The position numbers were made by a program, and so were the translations under genes. The notes under the pieces were generated by a model, which saw nothing but the letters and a program-made list of their open reading frames with translations, was not told the DNA's origin and searched no databases. A DNA stretch of 64,000 nt. Source: a virus. Where the stretch lies: positions 1 to 64,000 of IMG/VR virus record IMGVR_UViG_3300035681_000001, one strand, 5' to 3'. Shown here piece after piece: positions 7,333 to 15,922 of the stretch (its first letter is position 1; the number at the start of each line of letters is the position of its first letter).

Positions 7333-7668
7333 ATGCCAAATATCTTTGAGACTCGAAATAACAGAATCGACGAAGAAGATTTCACCGACGAACCGGTACA
7401 GTCTACCTTTGATGGTGAACGACAAGTCACCTTGCAATATGGAACGGAAAAAGTTGCAGTAGACGTTACTAGCCCTAGTTACATGGGTAAAAACCTAGGT
7501 CAGATTGCTGCTATGCGAGCTGACGAACTAGGCTTTAGTCGTGAGGCTACGCGTTTGAACTATCGTCTGGCAGGCAGCTACGTAGAATCTACATTTATCC
7601 CTAAACCAGGCCAAGTCTTTGTGCTCAGTACCAGCGCTGACACTAAAGGCGACCCTAAAGCTCAGTAA
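7333..7668 (+). CDS. candidate ubiquitin-like (beta-grasp) protein
   Basis: A 111-aa protein. After an acidic ~30-residue tail, the core reads RQVTLQYGTEKVAVDV (a beta hairpin), a helix (GQIAAMRADELGFS), YRLAGSYV, and a last strand FIPKPGQVFVLST. This order (two strands, helix, two strands) fits a ubiquitin or ThiS-like beta-grasp fold. The C-terminus is SADTKGDPKAQ, so no exposed Gly-Gly. A protease would have to trim after the Gly to give a conjugatable end. The genome encodes an E1-like and a JAMM protein (24231-28854), which makes this worth testing. Fold call is inference. Confidence 0.65.
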   Translation: MPNIFETRNNRIDEEDFTDEPVQSTFDGERQVTLQYGTEKVAVDVTSPSYMGKNLGQIAAMRADELGFSREATRLNYRLAGSYVESTFIPKPGQVFVLSTSADTKGDPKAQ

Positions 7669-7684
7669 AAACTAAGGGCATACG

Positions 7685-7710
7685 TAGCACTTTACGTGAG
7701 TAAAGTGCTA
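7685..7710. terminator. perfect 11-bp hairpin with GTGA tetraloop before the sigma gene
   Basis: TAGCACTTTAC (7685-7695) and GTAAAGTGCTA (7700-7710) are perfect complements around GTGA, a GNRA-type loop. It sits 17 bp after the stop of the 7333 gene and 25 bp before the ATG at 7735. No proper T-run follows on either strand. It may be a factor-dependent or processing hairpin, or an operator. Confidence 0.5.
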
Positions 7711-7734
7711 TTGTATGTCTATTCGTTTAGTGTT

Positions 7735-9618
7735 ATGTCAGGATTCAGCCGGGACAGTTTTGGAGCCTACCTCAAAGAAATAGGTAGATTTGACCTTTTA
7801 AACAAAAAAGACGAACAAGAACTAGGCGCGTTAGTGCAACAGGGTGAAGTCCTTTTAAAGCTAAAAAAGGAAAACCCTAACCACAGCCTAGAACAGTGGG
7901 CGGTCCAAGCCGGCATGACAGTAAAAGAACTACAGCGTGTCTTAACGCGTGCTAAAAGAGCTAAGGATAAACTCATCAAACACAACCTACGCCTAGTGGT
8001 TTCTATAGCCAAAAGATACACTAATCGTGGGCTGTCTATGGTTGACTTAGTACAAGAAGGTACTATCGGACTCAACCGAGCAGCTGAAAAGTTTGATCCT
8101 ACTAAAGGATTTAAGTTTTCTACTTACTCTTGCGTACCCTTAACCACTGAGATCTTCACCCAACGCGGCTGGTTAAAGTACCACGAACTTGAACCCGGAG
8201 ACCAAACCATTGGATACGACCAAGGTGTCAGTAAGTGGACCCCTATTTTAGGTAGCAAAGTTTACGACACAGCTCCACTAGTAAGTTTTGGAGACTCTAG
8301 GTGGTCTGTTCAATGCACTGACCAACACAAATGGTTAGTCAACGACCAAGGTACTACTAAACTCATACCTTTAAAAGAAATTGATCTTAATAAAAAAGCT
8401 CGTTTAGTAACTTCTGCTCCTTTTGTAGGAGGTAACAGCCCTTTAACTGAAACTGAAGCCGCCGCACTAGCTTGGATTCTTTACGGTATCGTTGACTACG
8501 AAGAACTCAAGTCTGAAAGAATTCAAATCCGATGCCCAGTAGAGTTCACCGAAGAGGTACTAAACCTATTCCAACAGTATTCTTCAGTAGTTTCTGCGCA
8601 GCCAGGTAGTGTTGTAATAAATAACAAAGCACTAGCAAAAATTTGGGAAAAATCAGGCCTAGTAAAACAGGACCTATTAGCTTTAGTAGTAGGCCTAAAA
8701 CCTGAGGCACGCAAAGCGTGGTTTGAAGTTTTTGCTAAAACCCAAACAGTAGCACTTAGATCCAAAGAAAAAGTAGCTGCGCTAGCACTTTGTGCTTTCT
8801 TGGAGGGTTACAGCGAGGTTCAGGTAGAGGGAAGATGGGTCCAATACAAGATTAAAGACTACAACGTCCAAAAAACCTACGCTGAAATCTTTAATCTTCC
8901 ATTTACAGTAGAACCCGCTGGTACTGCTGCAGTTTGGTGCCCTAATACTGAATTAGGTACTTGGACTGCTCGCACTGCTGAAGGTCAAGTGTTCTTGACA
9001 GGTAATACTTGGTGGATACGTCAGGGCATTACACGTGCAGTAGCAGTTCACTCACGAACCATTAGGTTACCAGTACACATATTTGAACGACTAAATAAGA
9101 TCAAAAAGGCTACTAGAGAGCTCTACCAGCAAACAGGCAAACAACCCAGCATATTTCAGATCGCCACTCAATTAAAAGAAAAACCCAAAAAGATTTTACA
9201 ACTAATGGAGTATGCAAAAACAACAAAGTCAATTGACACGTTGTTGAGTGACACCAATGGTACCAGTTGCTTGGCTGATTTCTTAGTAGACGATGTAACC
9301 CTCAGCCCAGAACAGCAAGTAGAAAAAGAACTAAATGCAGCTTACACACAAAAGCTACTGAAAGGTCTCACCGAACAAGAAACTAAGATTATCAAAGACC
9401 GTTATGGTATTGGACTAGAAGAACCTATTCCCCTAAAAGATATTGGTGTAGCGTTGGGCATCACTACTGAAAGAGTAAGACAAATAGAACGTCGAGCTTT
9501 GGAAAAACTAAGAGAAACTCATCTATTCCATGAAAAGCACCGCCCGAAACTCAAAAGCTCTAAGCAAATTAAAACGCAAAGTAAACCACTAGAACCTAAA
9601 GCTGAACTAGACTCGTAA
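7735..9618 (+). CDS. sigma-70 family RNA polymerase sigma factor, intein-containing
   Basis: Start taken at ATG 7735 (MSGFSRDSFGAYLKEIG). The GTG 39 bp upstream lies inside a perfect hairpin. The 627-aa precursor holds region 1.2 (~1-40), region 2 (HNLRLVVSIAKRYTNRGLSM, then DLVQEGTIGL and FKFSTYS), a 292-aa intein, then the rest of region 2 (TWWIRQGITRAV), region 3 and region 4 with its HTH (ALGITTERVRQIERRALEKL). After splicing the factor is about 335 aa and matches cyanobacterial group-2 RpoD-like sigma factors. Region 1.1 is missing. It should redirect host RNA polymerase to phage promoters. A Lys-rich tail follows region 4. Confidence 0.95.
   Translation: MSGFSRDSFGAYLKEIGRFDLLNKKDEQELGALVQQGEVLLKLKKENPNHSLEQWAVQAGMTVKELQRVLTRAKRAKDKLIKHNLRLVVSIAKRYTNRGLSMVDLVQEGTIGLNRAAEKFDPTKGFKFSTYSCVPLTTEIFTQRGWLKYHELEPGDQTIGYDQGVSKWTPILGSKVYDTAPLVSFGDSRWSVQCTDQHKWLVNDQGTTKLIPLKEIDLNKKARLVTSAPFVGGNSPLTETEAAALAWILYGIVDYEELKSERIQIRCPVEFTEEVLNLFQQYSSVVSAQPGSVVINNKALAKIWEKSGLVKQDLLALVVGLKPEARKAWFEVFAKTQTVALRSKEKVAALALCAFLEGYSEVQVEGRWVQYKIKDYNVQKTYAEIFNLPFTVEPAGTAAVWCPNTELGTWTARTAEGQVFLTGNTWWIRQGITRAVAVHSRTIRLPVHIFERLNKIKKATRELYQQTGKQPSIFQIATQLKEKPKKILQLMEYAKTTKSIDTLLSDTNGTSCLADFLVDDVTLSPEQQVEKELNAAYTQKLLKGLTEQETKIIKDRYGIGLEEPIPLKDIGVALGITTERVRQIERRALEKLRETHLFHEKHRPKLKSSKQIKTQSKPLEPKAELDS
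8131..9006 (+). other. intein within the sigma factor (region 2)
   Basis: Residues 133-424 of the precursor. It starts with Cys (block A CVPLTTEIFTQRGWLKYHEL), has block B as CTDQHKWLV (the TxxH pair), and ends FLTGN followed by Thr. Thus it is a class 1 intein with Cys+1, a terminal Asn and Thr as the +1 extein residue. Gly replaces the usual penultimate His. Removal joins FSTYS to TWWIRQ, a perfect sigma region 2.3-2.4. The ~180-residue centre has remnants of LAGLIDADG helices (AALAWILYGIVDYEE, LALCAFLEGYSEV) that lack the proper Gly-Asp endings, so the homing endonuclease looks decayed. Confidence 0.93.
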
Positions 9619-9631
9619 GTAGTGAGGTTGT

Positions 9632-9952
9632 ATGTACGATCATCCACTAGCTACTTACGAGTCTGAAGAAGACGGTATCACTGAGTGTAATGCTTGGGGG
9701 TATGTATCCGGGCTAACTCACTCTTATTTTGAGAACCAGGATTCTGCTGCTGGTGGGGTTATTAAAGAATATTTAAGTTTATGTGGCGCACCAGCACCAT
9801 ATTGCCGAGCTCTGATTCGCTCGTACAAAAAGTTTAAAAACACTGCAATACTAAGAGAAATACAATGTTTAGCAGCTACAGCCTTAGAACAAGAAGACGA
9901 AAATCTTGAAGACTTAGAAGTAGGTCCGCAAAATCCATACAACCCGCAATAA
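9632..9952 (+). CDS. hypothetical acidic protein (106 aa)
   Basis: A 106-aa acidic protein starting 13 bp after the sigma stop. It begins MYDHPLATYESEEDGITE and ends in a highly acidic tail (EQEDENLEDLEVG). No known motif. Same strand and spacing as the sigma gene suggest co-transcription. A sigma-associated regulator is possible but unsupported. Confidence 0.65.
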   Translation: MYDHPLATYESEEDGITECNAWGYVSGLTHSYFENQDSAAGGVIKEYLSLCGAPAPYCRALIRSYKKFKNTAILREIQCLAATALEQEDENLEDLEVGPQNPYNPQ

Positions 9953-10011
9953 GTGTTAAAGGCTACCTTAATACAGATAGACTGGTGAGGTAGACCACCT
10001 GCGGTAATAAA

Positions 10012-10266
10012 ATGACTGTAGATCCTCAAGATATACCCACCCCTGGAGGGTGGAAATACCTTGTTTATGGCATTGGAATTATCGTGGGGTCCACCGCACT
10101 AATGGGACTATTTTCGTTTGCTTGGCAGGTTTCTTTGCAACTTAACTCCTCATCCCAAACACTCAGTGAACTCAAAAAAGACTATGAGGCTAATAAAATA
10201 GAGACTAACACCCGTCTTCGAGATTTAGAAACCAATCGGTACTCAACTAAAGAGGGTACAAATTAA
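10012..10266 (+). CDS. small membrane protein with coiled-coil tail
   Basis: An 84-aa protein. Residues ~15-38 form one transmembrane helix (YLVYGIGIIVGSTALMGLFS). Residues ~45-78 form a charged coiled coil (LSELKKDYEANKIETNTRL). This topology, a short N-terminus, one helix and a coiled-coil tail, is seen in i-spanins and some small phage membrane proteins. No lipoprotein partner is seen nearby. It is the last plus-strand gene before the convergent adhesin block. Confidence 0.65.
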   Translation: MTVDPQDIPTPGGWKYLVYGIGIIVGSTALMGLFSFAWQVSLQLNSSSQTLSELKKDYEANKIETNTRLRDLETNRYSTKEGTN

Positions 10267-10271
10267 ATAGC

Positions 10272-10299
10272 AAGTCATGCTACGTAAGTAGCATGACTT
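10272..10299. terminator. perfect 12-bp hairpin with GTAA tetraloop between convergent genes
   Basis: AAGTCATGCTAC (10272-10283) and GTAGCATGACTT (10288-10299) are perfect complements around GTAA, a GNRA loop. It lies between the plus-strand gene ending at 10266 and the minus-strand gene ending at 10315, the right place for a bidirectional terminator. T-runs are poor on both sides. Confidence 0.65.
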
Positions 10300-10314
10300 A
10301 AGCCCTCAGTAATT

Positions 10315-10764
10315 TTAACTTTCTTCTAAATCAGGCAGCTGATAGGTGTCCGCCAGGCCATTAGCTGCCAGCAACCCCCCGATCTCGGCCCAGTGGGCTG
10401 CGGTTAGGTTGGTGGCTGCAACGGCTACGTCTGTCAGCGACTGCTGCAGGGCGGCGACATTAGCAAAGCCCAGCTTTGCATCGGTTAGGTTGGCAATTAG
10501 CTCCAGGTTGGCCGTCATCAGCTGCGGCGAGGCTGCTGTTTGAGTTTTAATTGTTTGATAGGCGGCAGTTGTTATCAATCCGTTGTAGAACGCTCGATAG
10601 CGAGCGCCGGAATCTGTGATGCGCGGGCCGGTAGTCCACGCCTGGCGCATCATCCCATCTTCGCCGCGAACGGGGTTGAGGGGGATGAGGACTTCCGTTT
10701 CGGGGTCGTACTCGGGGGGAGTGGTGCGGAAGATGTGAATAGCGGGCGCAGGGAAGGTGTTCAT
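10315..10764 (-). CDS. virion-associated protein, possible fibre chaperone (149 aa)
   Basis: A 149-aa protein overlapping the giant adhesin gene by one base. The N-terminus (MNTFPAPAIHIFRTTPPEY) is followed by a helical, Ala-rich C-terminal half. Small genes directly after fibre genes often encode assembly chaperones or cap proteins, which is the best guess here. Its DNA is clearly GC-richer than most of the window, like the 3' part of the adhesin gene next to it, so the two probably moved together. Confidence 0.7.
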   Translation of the reverse strand: MNTFPAPAIHIFRTTPPEYDPETEVLIPLNPVRGEDGMMRQAWTTGPRITDSGARYRAFYNGLITTAAYQTIKTQTAASPQLMTANLELIANLTDAKLGFANVAALQQSLTDVAVAATNLTAAHWAEIGGLLAANGLADTYQLPDLEES

Positions 10765-13700
10765 TAGGTGAAGTAGCGATTGGTGGTCATTGATCCAGTC
10801 ACTGTAGTTGCTGTTGTCACATCGACACCCCTATAGAACGCTTGAACTACCAGGTTAAGGGGGTTGTCCGAAGAGTTGGTGTAAGAAACTTGGGACTGGC
10901 CCGCTGCGTAGGTGAGGGTTGCGTTGCTAGTCAACTCTGTCCCGCTGGTGGCCATTTGCCATACGCTGTCAGTGTAGGAAGCATCGCGCATGTATTTAGT
11001 GCCTGTAAAATACAATACTCCAATGGGGCCGGATGTGGTTGCGTCTACGTTTCCAAAGGTGCCCGCCATTCCGTAGTGTTTGTTGGTATTAGTATAACCA
11101 AAATGCCAACTAGAATAGCCTCCAGTGCGTACACTAGAACCTTGATTAAGTAGCGCAACAAGGTTGTTAAGTGATGCGCCACGGCTGCCGTCAGTCGCGG
11201 CACGATTTGACATAAGGCCATAGTTACCGTTGTCGTCAAGAATATGGATACAGTTAGTGTCAAAATTGCGATCAATAGATCCGTTTGAGCTCATGTTAGC
11301 ACCGGCATAGGCGGTAAAGAACACGCCTACATCCAAACCCCTACCTTGGCCGTAGCTTCCAACGTAGGTCTGCGTATTTTTGGTGCCGTAATTACTATCT
11401 GCAATTATCGAAACACCTTTTGCTACTGCCTTTGGCAAGTTTGTAAGCCTTGAATTGCCGAGGAAATATATGCCGCCAGAGTAAATATCTACATGACCAT
11501 TTACCGAAATAACGGCTCCAGGGCCACCACCGCCGCCCAGACTTCCCGCGCCGGTGCCTTTTGCCCCCAGTATTATATCGCGTAAGTAAAAAGACCCTTC
11601 GCTTACAAAGATATTTGAACCGCTGTAAAATCCATACAGTGTCAAACCTGTTGGCACAACGGCGTCGATGTAGTCATCCAGTATACTTTGAATTGTAGCC
11701 GAGTCAGATCTATACGGGGCTAGGTCGCCGAAAAGGAATGATGGATAATTAGCCGTGTCCCTAATGGTAGAAAGCAGCGATGCCCAACCGACTCCTTGCG
11801 TAATTCCGCCATACAAGAATGTAAGCGGGACAGGGTTTGCGTTAAAAATTACATAAGGATTACTTTGGAGCTGAGATAGTCCAGTGGCAAAAAGGGGTAT
11901 TACAAAAGGACCGCGAGCATCGTGTAGTGCTTTGACATCAGTAGTGGGTTTTGTGGCGGCTGTTGTATAGCTAGCCACAACATTAGTGGCGGGAAATCTA
12001 GCTGTTGCTCCGACGACCTCGGCGATGTGGCGGAATGCGGGAGGCCCTGCCCAATACGGCCCATTGGCGAGCTGGTATCTGACAGTCTCAAACTGGGTGA
12101 AAACTTCGTTTGCATAGGCGACGGCAGCCCTAAATGTAACTGCAGTCGCTCCCGTCAGAGGTGGAGCATCGAATACTTCTGTGGTTGACCTAGCTGGGTT
12201 GAGCGTCAGCGTAGCCGAAGTCCCGTCAAAGTTAAAAGTCTGTCCTGCTGCTGTTGCGCTATCAGGCACAACATAGAGAGTGGTAATTCCGGTTTTGCGG
12301 GTAAGCACTCCTGCGTTTCGCGCCCAGTAGTTCAAGCCTTTAAGACTTACAATTTCAGGCGAGTTGTCCAAACTTGAGTTTAGCTCTGCGTCATTTGCGC
12401 CGCTCAGAGTATTGCTAGAACGCAGTGCAGCAGCATTGGCTAGCCTAACCGTCCCTAGGCTTGTAGTCTTGCCGGCACTGGAGCTTGGGAATAGCAAGCT
12501 AGCTAAAGAGCTTAGGTTCCATACTCCAGAGCCAGTTAATCCATTAATTGAGATATTGGAAAAACTCTCTTGCTGGGTATTTTCCGTTCCAGCCTGGTCG
12601 CCAGCCAACACTGTTTCGCCTGTTTCAGTATCAGTAAGGCCTCTATTTGTTACAACTTGCCCGTTTTCGTTGACACCATTTACTATTACTCGCCCGCCAC
12701 CGCCATTGGTAAAATACAGCGAAAATAGGTTGGACGCTGACATTGGCTTCTGCGCTGCCGGCAAAGCAGTGGAGTAATTGCCATGGCCAGCTCCTTGGTC
12801 GTAGGTGAAGTTTGAAAGCGTGATCGTGGTCGGCCGACGGAACTCCACTGCCCAACGAGCGAGGCCAGACGCGGCGCCACCAGATGGCGCTGAGGGAAAA
12901 TCCGCTGTGCTAGATGGATTGAGTCTACGAGTAGCTGCGGTGCGTGGTATAAGTGCTGTCCAAACAGCAGCATCCGAAAAACCAAGGGCCCGCAGCAGTG
13001 CGTACAGACCTAGTAAGTCGGTACCAGTGCGATATTGATCCCGGACAGGACCAGCATTATTAAAAATTGTAGACCAGTTTATGCCGCAGCTTGTGGTTAT
13101 GTCGTTTGGGTCGGTATCGGTATCAAAAACAATTTGAGGCGCTTCATTGGTATTAGGCTCTTCCGGATTATAAGCTTCTGGCATATGCACGTAAGCTTCG
13201 TCCCAATCGGCTGATGGAGGAGTTGATGCGATGGCATAATTGTTCCTAGTAGCCTTAAAGTGTTTGTTAAGAGCCTTAACTACTACACCCTTTCGATAGA
13301 ACGTGCCAACTGTGTACGTGGTACTGGGGCAGCTGCGCCGTAGCGTTACTCGTGCACCAAAGTCTGTTTTACTAGTGCTGGTAACAGCTAGTACTTCTTC
13401 CCCATCTGGGATCAAATTTCGCGTAATACCTCCACCCAATACGTTTAGCGATGTTTGTAAAATTGCTGATCTACTTGGCGTGCGACTACCAATTGATGTT
13501 GTCAATTCCAGAGATGCTGAACGTTCTGCCAAAGTGCGGCTATCTACTACACGGCGAATGTAAACAGATTTCCCGATAGCGTTGCTAATACCGAAGCTGC
13601 TGGGCACAGCTGCATTGGTTCCGCTTTGGCTCAATGCCGCTGTGATGTTGATTCGAGCAGGGGTGCCAGGCGTCCAGGCTGTAGTAGTAAGCAAAGCCCG

Positions 13701-15902
13701 CCAATCGTCGCCTTCAGGGTTTTCAACCCATACGTAAGTACCGCCCGGCAAAGAATAACCGTCTGCGGCCACTAACTGAGGGATTGTACCTGTGCTATCA
13801 GCGGCCAAAGCCTGCAACAGGGTGATGTTAGATGCGCTATGGCTTGCCACCACCCCCAACGTGATTCGCCTGATTGCAGGTGTTTTTTCGGATGGGTGAA
13901 GTGGGACTCTAATGCCATCTATCAACCAGCCTTTGTCCAGCGGAACAGCGGTTCGGCCGTAGCCTGTGGCAAGCGCAGCGCAACTGCCAAATGTAAAATT
14001 TCCGTTCGATGAGACAATTTCCCCCCCCAGGTCTGCTCGCGCCCTTGCAGTGTGACCAACACCAAAAACAGAAACCTCGCTACAGAAAGCATCTCTGATT
14101 ACCAGTAGATGGCAGTGAGCACGTTGGGGCTTGATCCGTCTATTATCAGGGATTGTATCTATATAAGCCTGAAGGCTGGTAGGGGTAATCCAGCTACCAC
14201 CAAAATAAATTTGCAGGCTATTTACGTCTTTTTGGAGGGAAATTCCAGTAAACTGGGCTGTAATTGTAGATTTTAGACCACCTAAGTTGTCTCCATTGAT
14301 GAACAGACCACCCATACCCCACTCACTACGCACGCTGATGCGTTCGGGGTAGGCAGATGCGCCCTGTACTGTATCCCAAGCAGAACTTGGGGTGCCAGTA
14401 AATGCGCCAACTACTTGGTACTCACTTCCTCGTGCTACGCTCAACGCAGCAGAAAGATTAGCTCCAGAGCCCAGTGCGGTATAAGCCTTGGTGTAAAACG
14501 AATTTAGATGTGACTGAGATGGGTAACCTAATGCGTAGAGCAAGTGTAATGATTGATTTTGACCGATAGGATCACGAAAGGTAAAATCAAGCGCATGTAC
14601 GTCGGGTGTCTGATATAAAACACAACGAATATTGCTGTAATCGCTAGCGATATCTGCAGGGGCTGGTGCCCACATTGGTATCAATACGGTCTTACGTAAG
14701 TCTTCACCGTCAAAAGCAGCACCTCGTGGTAAAAGCACCCCTCCAAGGGTATTGTCGTTAAATGCAATTAGCTCCTGCCAAGTAGGAACCTTACCATTAG
14801 TCCAAGTGCTGATAGGAACAGCGCTTGAATGAGATCCTGGGTGGTTGTAAATAAACTGCGGACCTGATGCCATGTGAATAATCACACAGTCACGGTGAGC
14901 CCGAGGATCAGTAAATGTGTACCAGCTTAAGGATGTAATTATGTAAGCTTCTAGTACTGCTCTGTTAAGAGTTTTGAAAGGGGTAATTCTTGTATAACCA
15001 CACTCCAAACGTTGGTTGCGAATACGCTTGAGTTTTTGGGCAATTTTCTCTTCGTCGGTGCCGCTTGACTCAAAGCTATTAAAATCTCCAGTTACAAATG
15101 TGTCTCGGCCAAGAATATCATCAACGTAAAGATGAAACGGAGCCGTAAGCGGATCACTAGGTTCTGCTGAGCCGCCAGCAACATTAACATTGCCTACCAG
15201 TTGACGCAGGGTAGAAGCCATCACTGAGGATTGGACAGCAGTGTTACTAATTTCACCAGCTGCAACAATTACCCACGTAGCGTTAGATGTAGCTCGATAA
15301 TGTACGAAGCCTCTTGTTTTATTAGGAAAAGTATAATTAGCACCGCTTAAAATGTCTACTACAGACAGAGTAAATGCTCCACCAGCTTGCCTTATAATTT
15401 GAAATTCAGTGCCATCTTTTATGCCTGAAGTAGGCAGAGTAATGGTTCTATTTGCAGTCAGCGTTGTATTAAATACCTGTACAAGGTAATCGTTACTGAT
15501 TAGAGTAACATTTACATCACCACGGTTTTGTGTCTGATTAACAGGAATTACTGACTCCCACCCTGTAGGAGTACCATCTGTATTTATCAAGAAAGTTTTA
15601 GTATCAGGTTGCCACCAAAGCTCACCTGTATAGTCTAGTGACTGTCCATTAACTTGGAATTGGTCAGGTCTTACACCTGAATTACCTACATATGCATTGC
15701 CGATACGTATGACTTTATCTGTAGATGAAGTAGTAGCAGTCCTACCTATTCGTAAAAAGAATCCTAATGAAGTACGAATCAAACTGGTGCTAGTAGTACC
15801 TGCTGAACGATGGTTAACTACAGGTTCAGCCCGAGCAAACTCATTTAACTTTGGTACTCGATTAAGAGTACTAGTTTCTTTAACAACAACAATGTCGGAC
15901 AT
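10764..15902 (-). CDS. giant virion adhesin / tail-fibre protein (1712 aa)
   Basis: A 1712-aa protein built of beta-rich modules. The N-terminus (~1-110) has LIRTSLGFFLRIGRTATTSS, matching the N-terminus of the 2261-aa paralogue (LIASSVGLFLRVGTESNESV), so both probably attach to the virion in the same way. A parallel-beta-helix-like module follows (GGVLLPRGA...DLRKT..., GLKSTITAQFTGISLQ), then the segment EFRRPTTITLSNFTYDQGAG, and a long C-terminal receptor-binding part. The same module order occurs twice in the paralogue. The N-terminal ~350 residues use the genome's usual AT-rich codons, but most of the rest is GC-rich, a sign of exchanged receptor-binding domains. Confidence 0.85.
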   Translation of the reverse strand: MSDIVVVKETSTLNRVPKLNEFARAEPVVNHRSAGTTSTSLIRTSLGFFLRIGRTATTSSTDKVIRIGNAYVGNSGVRPDQFQVNGQSLDYTGELWWQPDTKTFLINTDGTPTGWESVIPVNQTQNRGDVNVTLISNDYLVQVFNTTLTANRTITLPTSGIKDGTEFQIIRQAGGAFTLSVVDILSGANYTFPNKTRGFVHYRATSNATWVIVAAGEISNTAVQSSVMASTLRQLVGNVNVAGGSAEPSDPLTAPFHLYVDDILGRDTFVTGDFNSFESSGTDEEKIAQKLKRIRNQRLECGYTRITPFKTLNRAVLEAYIITSLSWYTFTDPRAHRDCVIIHMASGPQFIYNHPGSHSSAVPISTWTNGKVPTWQELIAFNDNTLGGVLLPRGAAFDGEDLRKTVLIPMWAPAPADIASDYSNIRCVLYQTPDVHALDFTFRDPIGQNQSLHLLYALGYPSQSHLNSFYTKAYTALGSGANLSAALSVARGSEYQVVGAFTGTPSSAWDTVQGASAYPERISVRSEWGMGGLFINGDNLGGLKSTITAQFTGISLQKDVNSLQIYFGGSWITPTSLQAYIDTIPDNRRIKPQRAHCHLLVIRDAFCSEVSVFGVGHTARARADLGGEIVSSNGNFTFGSCAALATGYGRTAVPLDKGWLIDGIRVPLHPSEKTPAIRRITLGVVASHSASNITLLQALAADSTGTIPQLVAADGYSLPGGTYVWVENPEGDDWRALLTTTAWTPGTPARINITAALSQSGTNAAVPSSFGISNAIGKSVYIRRVVDSRTLAERSASLELTTSIGSRTPSRSAILQTSLNVLGGGITRNLIPDGEEVLAVTSTSKTDFGARVTLRRSCPSTTYTVGTFYRKGVVVKALNKHFKATRNNYAIASTPPSADWDEAYVHMPEAYNPEEPNTNEAPQIVFDTDTDPNDITTSCGINWSTIFNNAGPVRDQYRTGTDLLGLYALLRALGFSDAAVWTALIPRTAATRRLNPSSTADFPSAPSGGAASGLARWAVEFRRPTTITLSNFTYDQGAGHGNYSTALPAAQKPMSASNLFSLYFTNGGGGRVIVNGVNENGQVVTNRGLTDTETGETVLAGDQAGTENTQQESFSNISINGLTGSGVWNLSSLASLLFPSSSAGKTTSLGTVRLANAAALRSSNTLSGANDAELNSSLDNSPEIVSLKGLNYWARNAGVLTRKTGITTLYVVPDSATAAGQTFNFDGTSATLTLNPARSTTEVFDAPPLTGATAVTFRAAVAYANEVFTQFETVRYQLANGPYWAGPPAFRHIAEVVGATARFPATNVVASYTTAATKPTTDVKALHDARGPFVIPLFATGLSQLQSNPYVIFNANPVPLTFLYGGITQGVGWASLLSTIRDTANYPSFLFGDLAPYRSDSATIQSILDDYIDAVVPTGLTLYGFYSGSNIFVSEGSFYLRDIILGAKGTGAGSLGGGGGPGAVISVNGHVDIYSGGIYFLGNSRLTNLPKAVAKGVSIIADSNYGTKNTQTYVGSYGQGRGLDVGVFFTAYAGANMSSNGSIDRNFDTNCIHILDDNGNYGLMSNRAATDGSRGASLNNLVALLNQGSSVRTGGYSSWHFGYTNTNKHYGMAGTFGNVDATTSGPIGVLYFTGTKYMRDASYTDSVWQMATSGTELTSNATLTYAAGQSQVSYTNSSDNPLNLVVQAFYRGVDVTTATTVTGSMTTNRYFT

Positions 15903-15922
15903 ACAACCTCAAAGTTAATGAA

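Noticed and set aside
8131-9006. The sigma insertion considered as a second gene or an intron.
   Set aside because: The frame is continuous through it and intein blocks A, B, F and G are present, so it is an intein.
12364-12777. Plus-strand frame opposite the 1712-aa adhesin.
   Set aside because: Entirely within the adhesin gene, without any coding character of its own; one of several shadows there.
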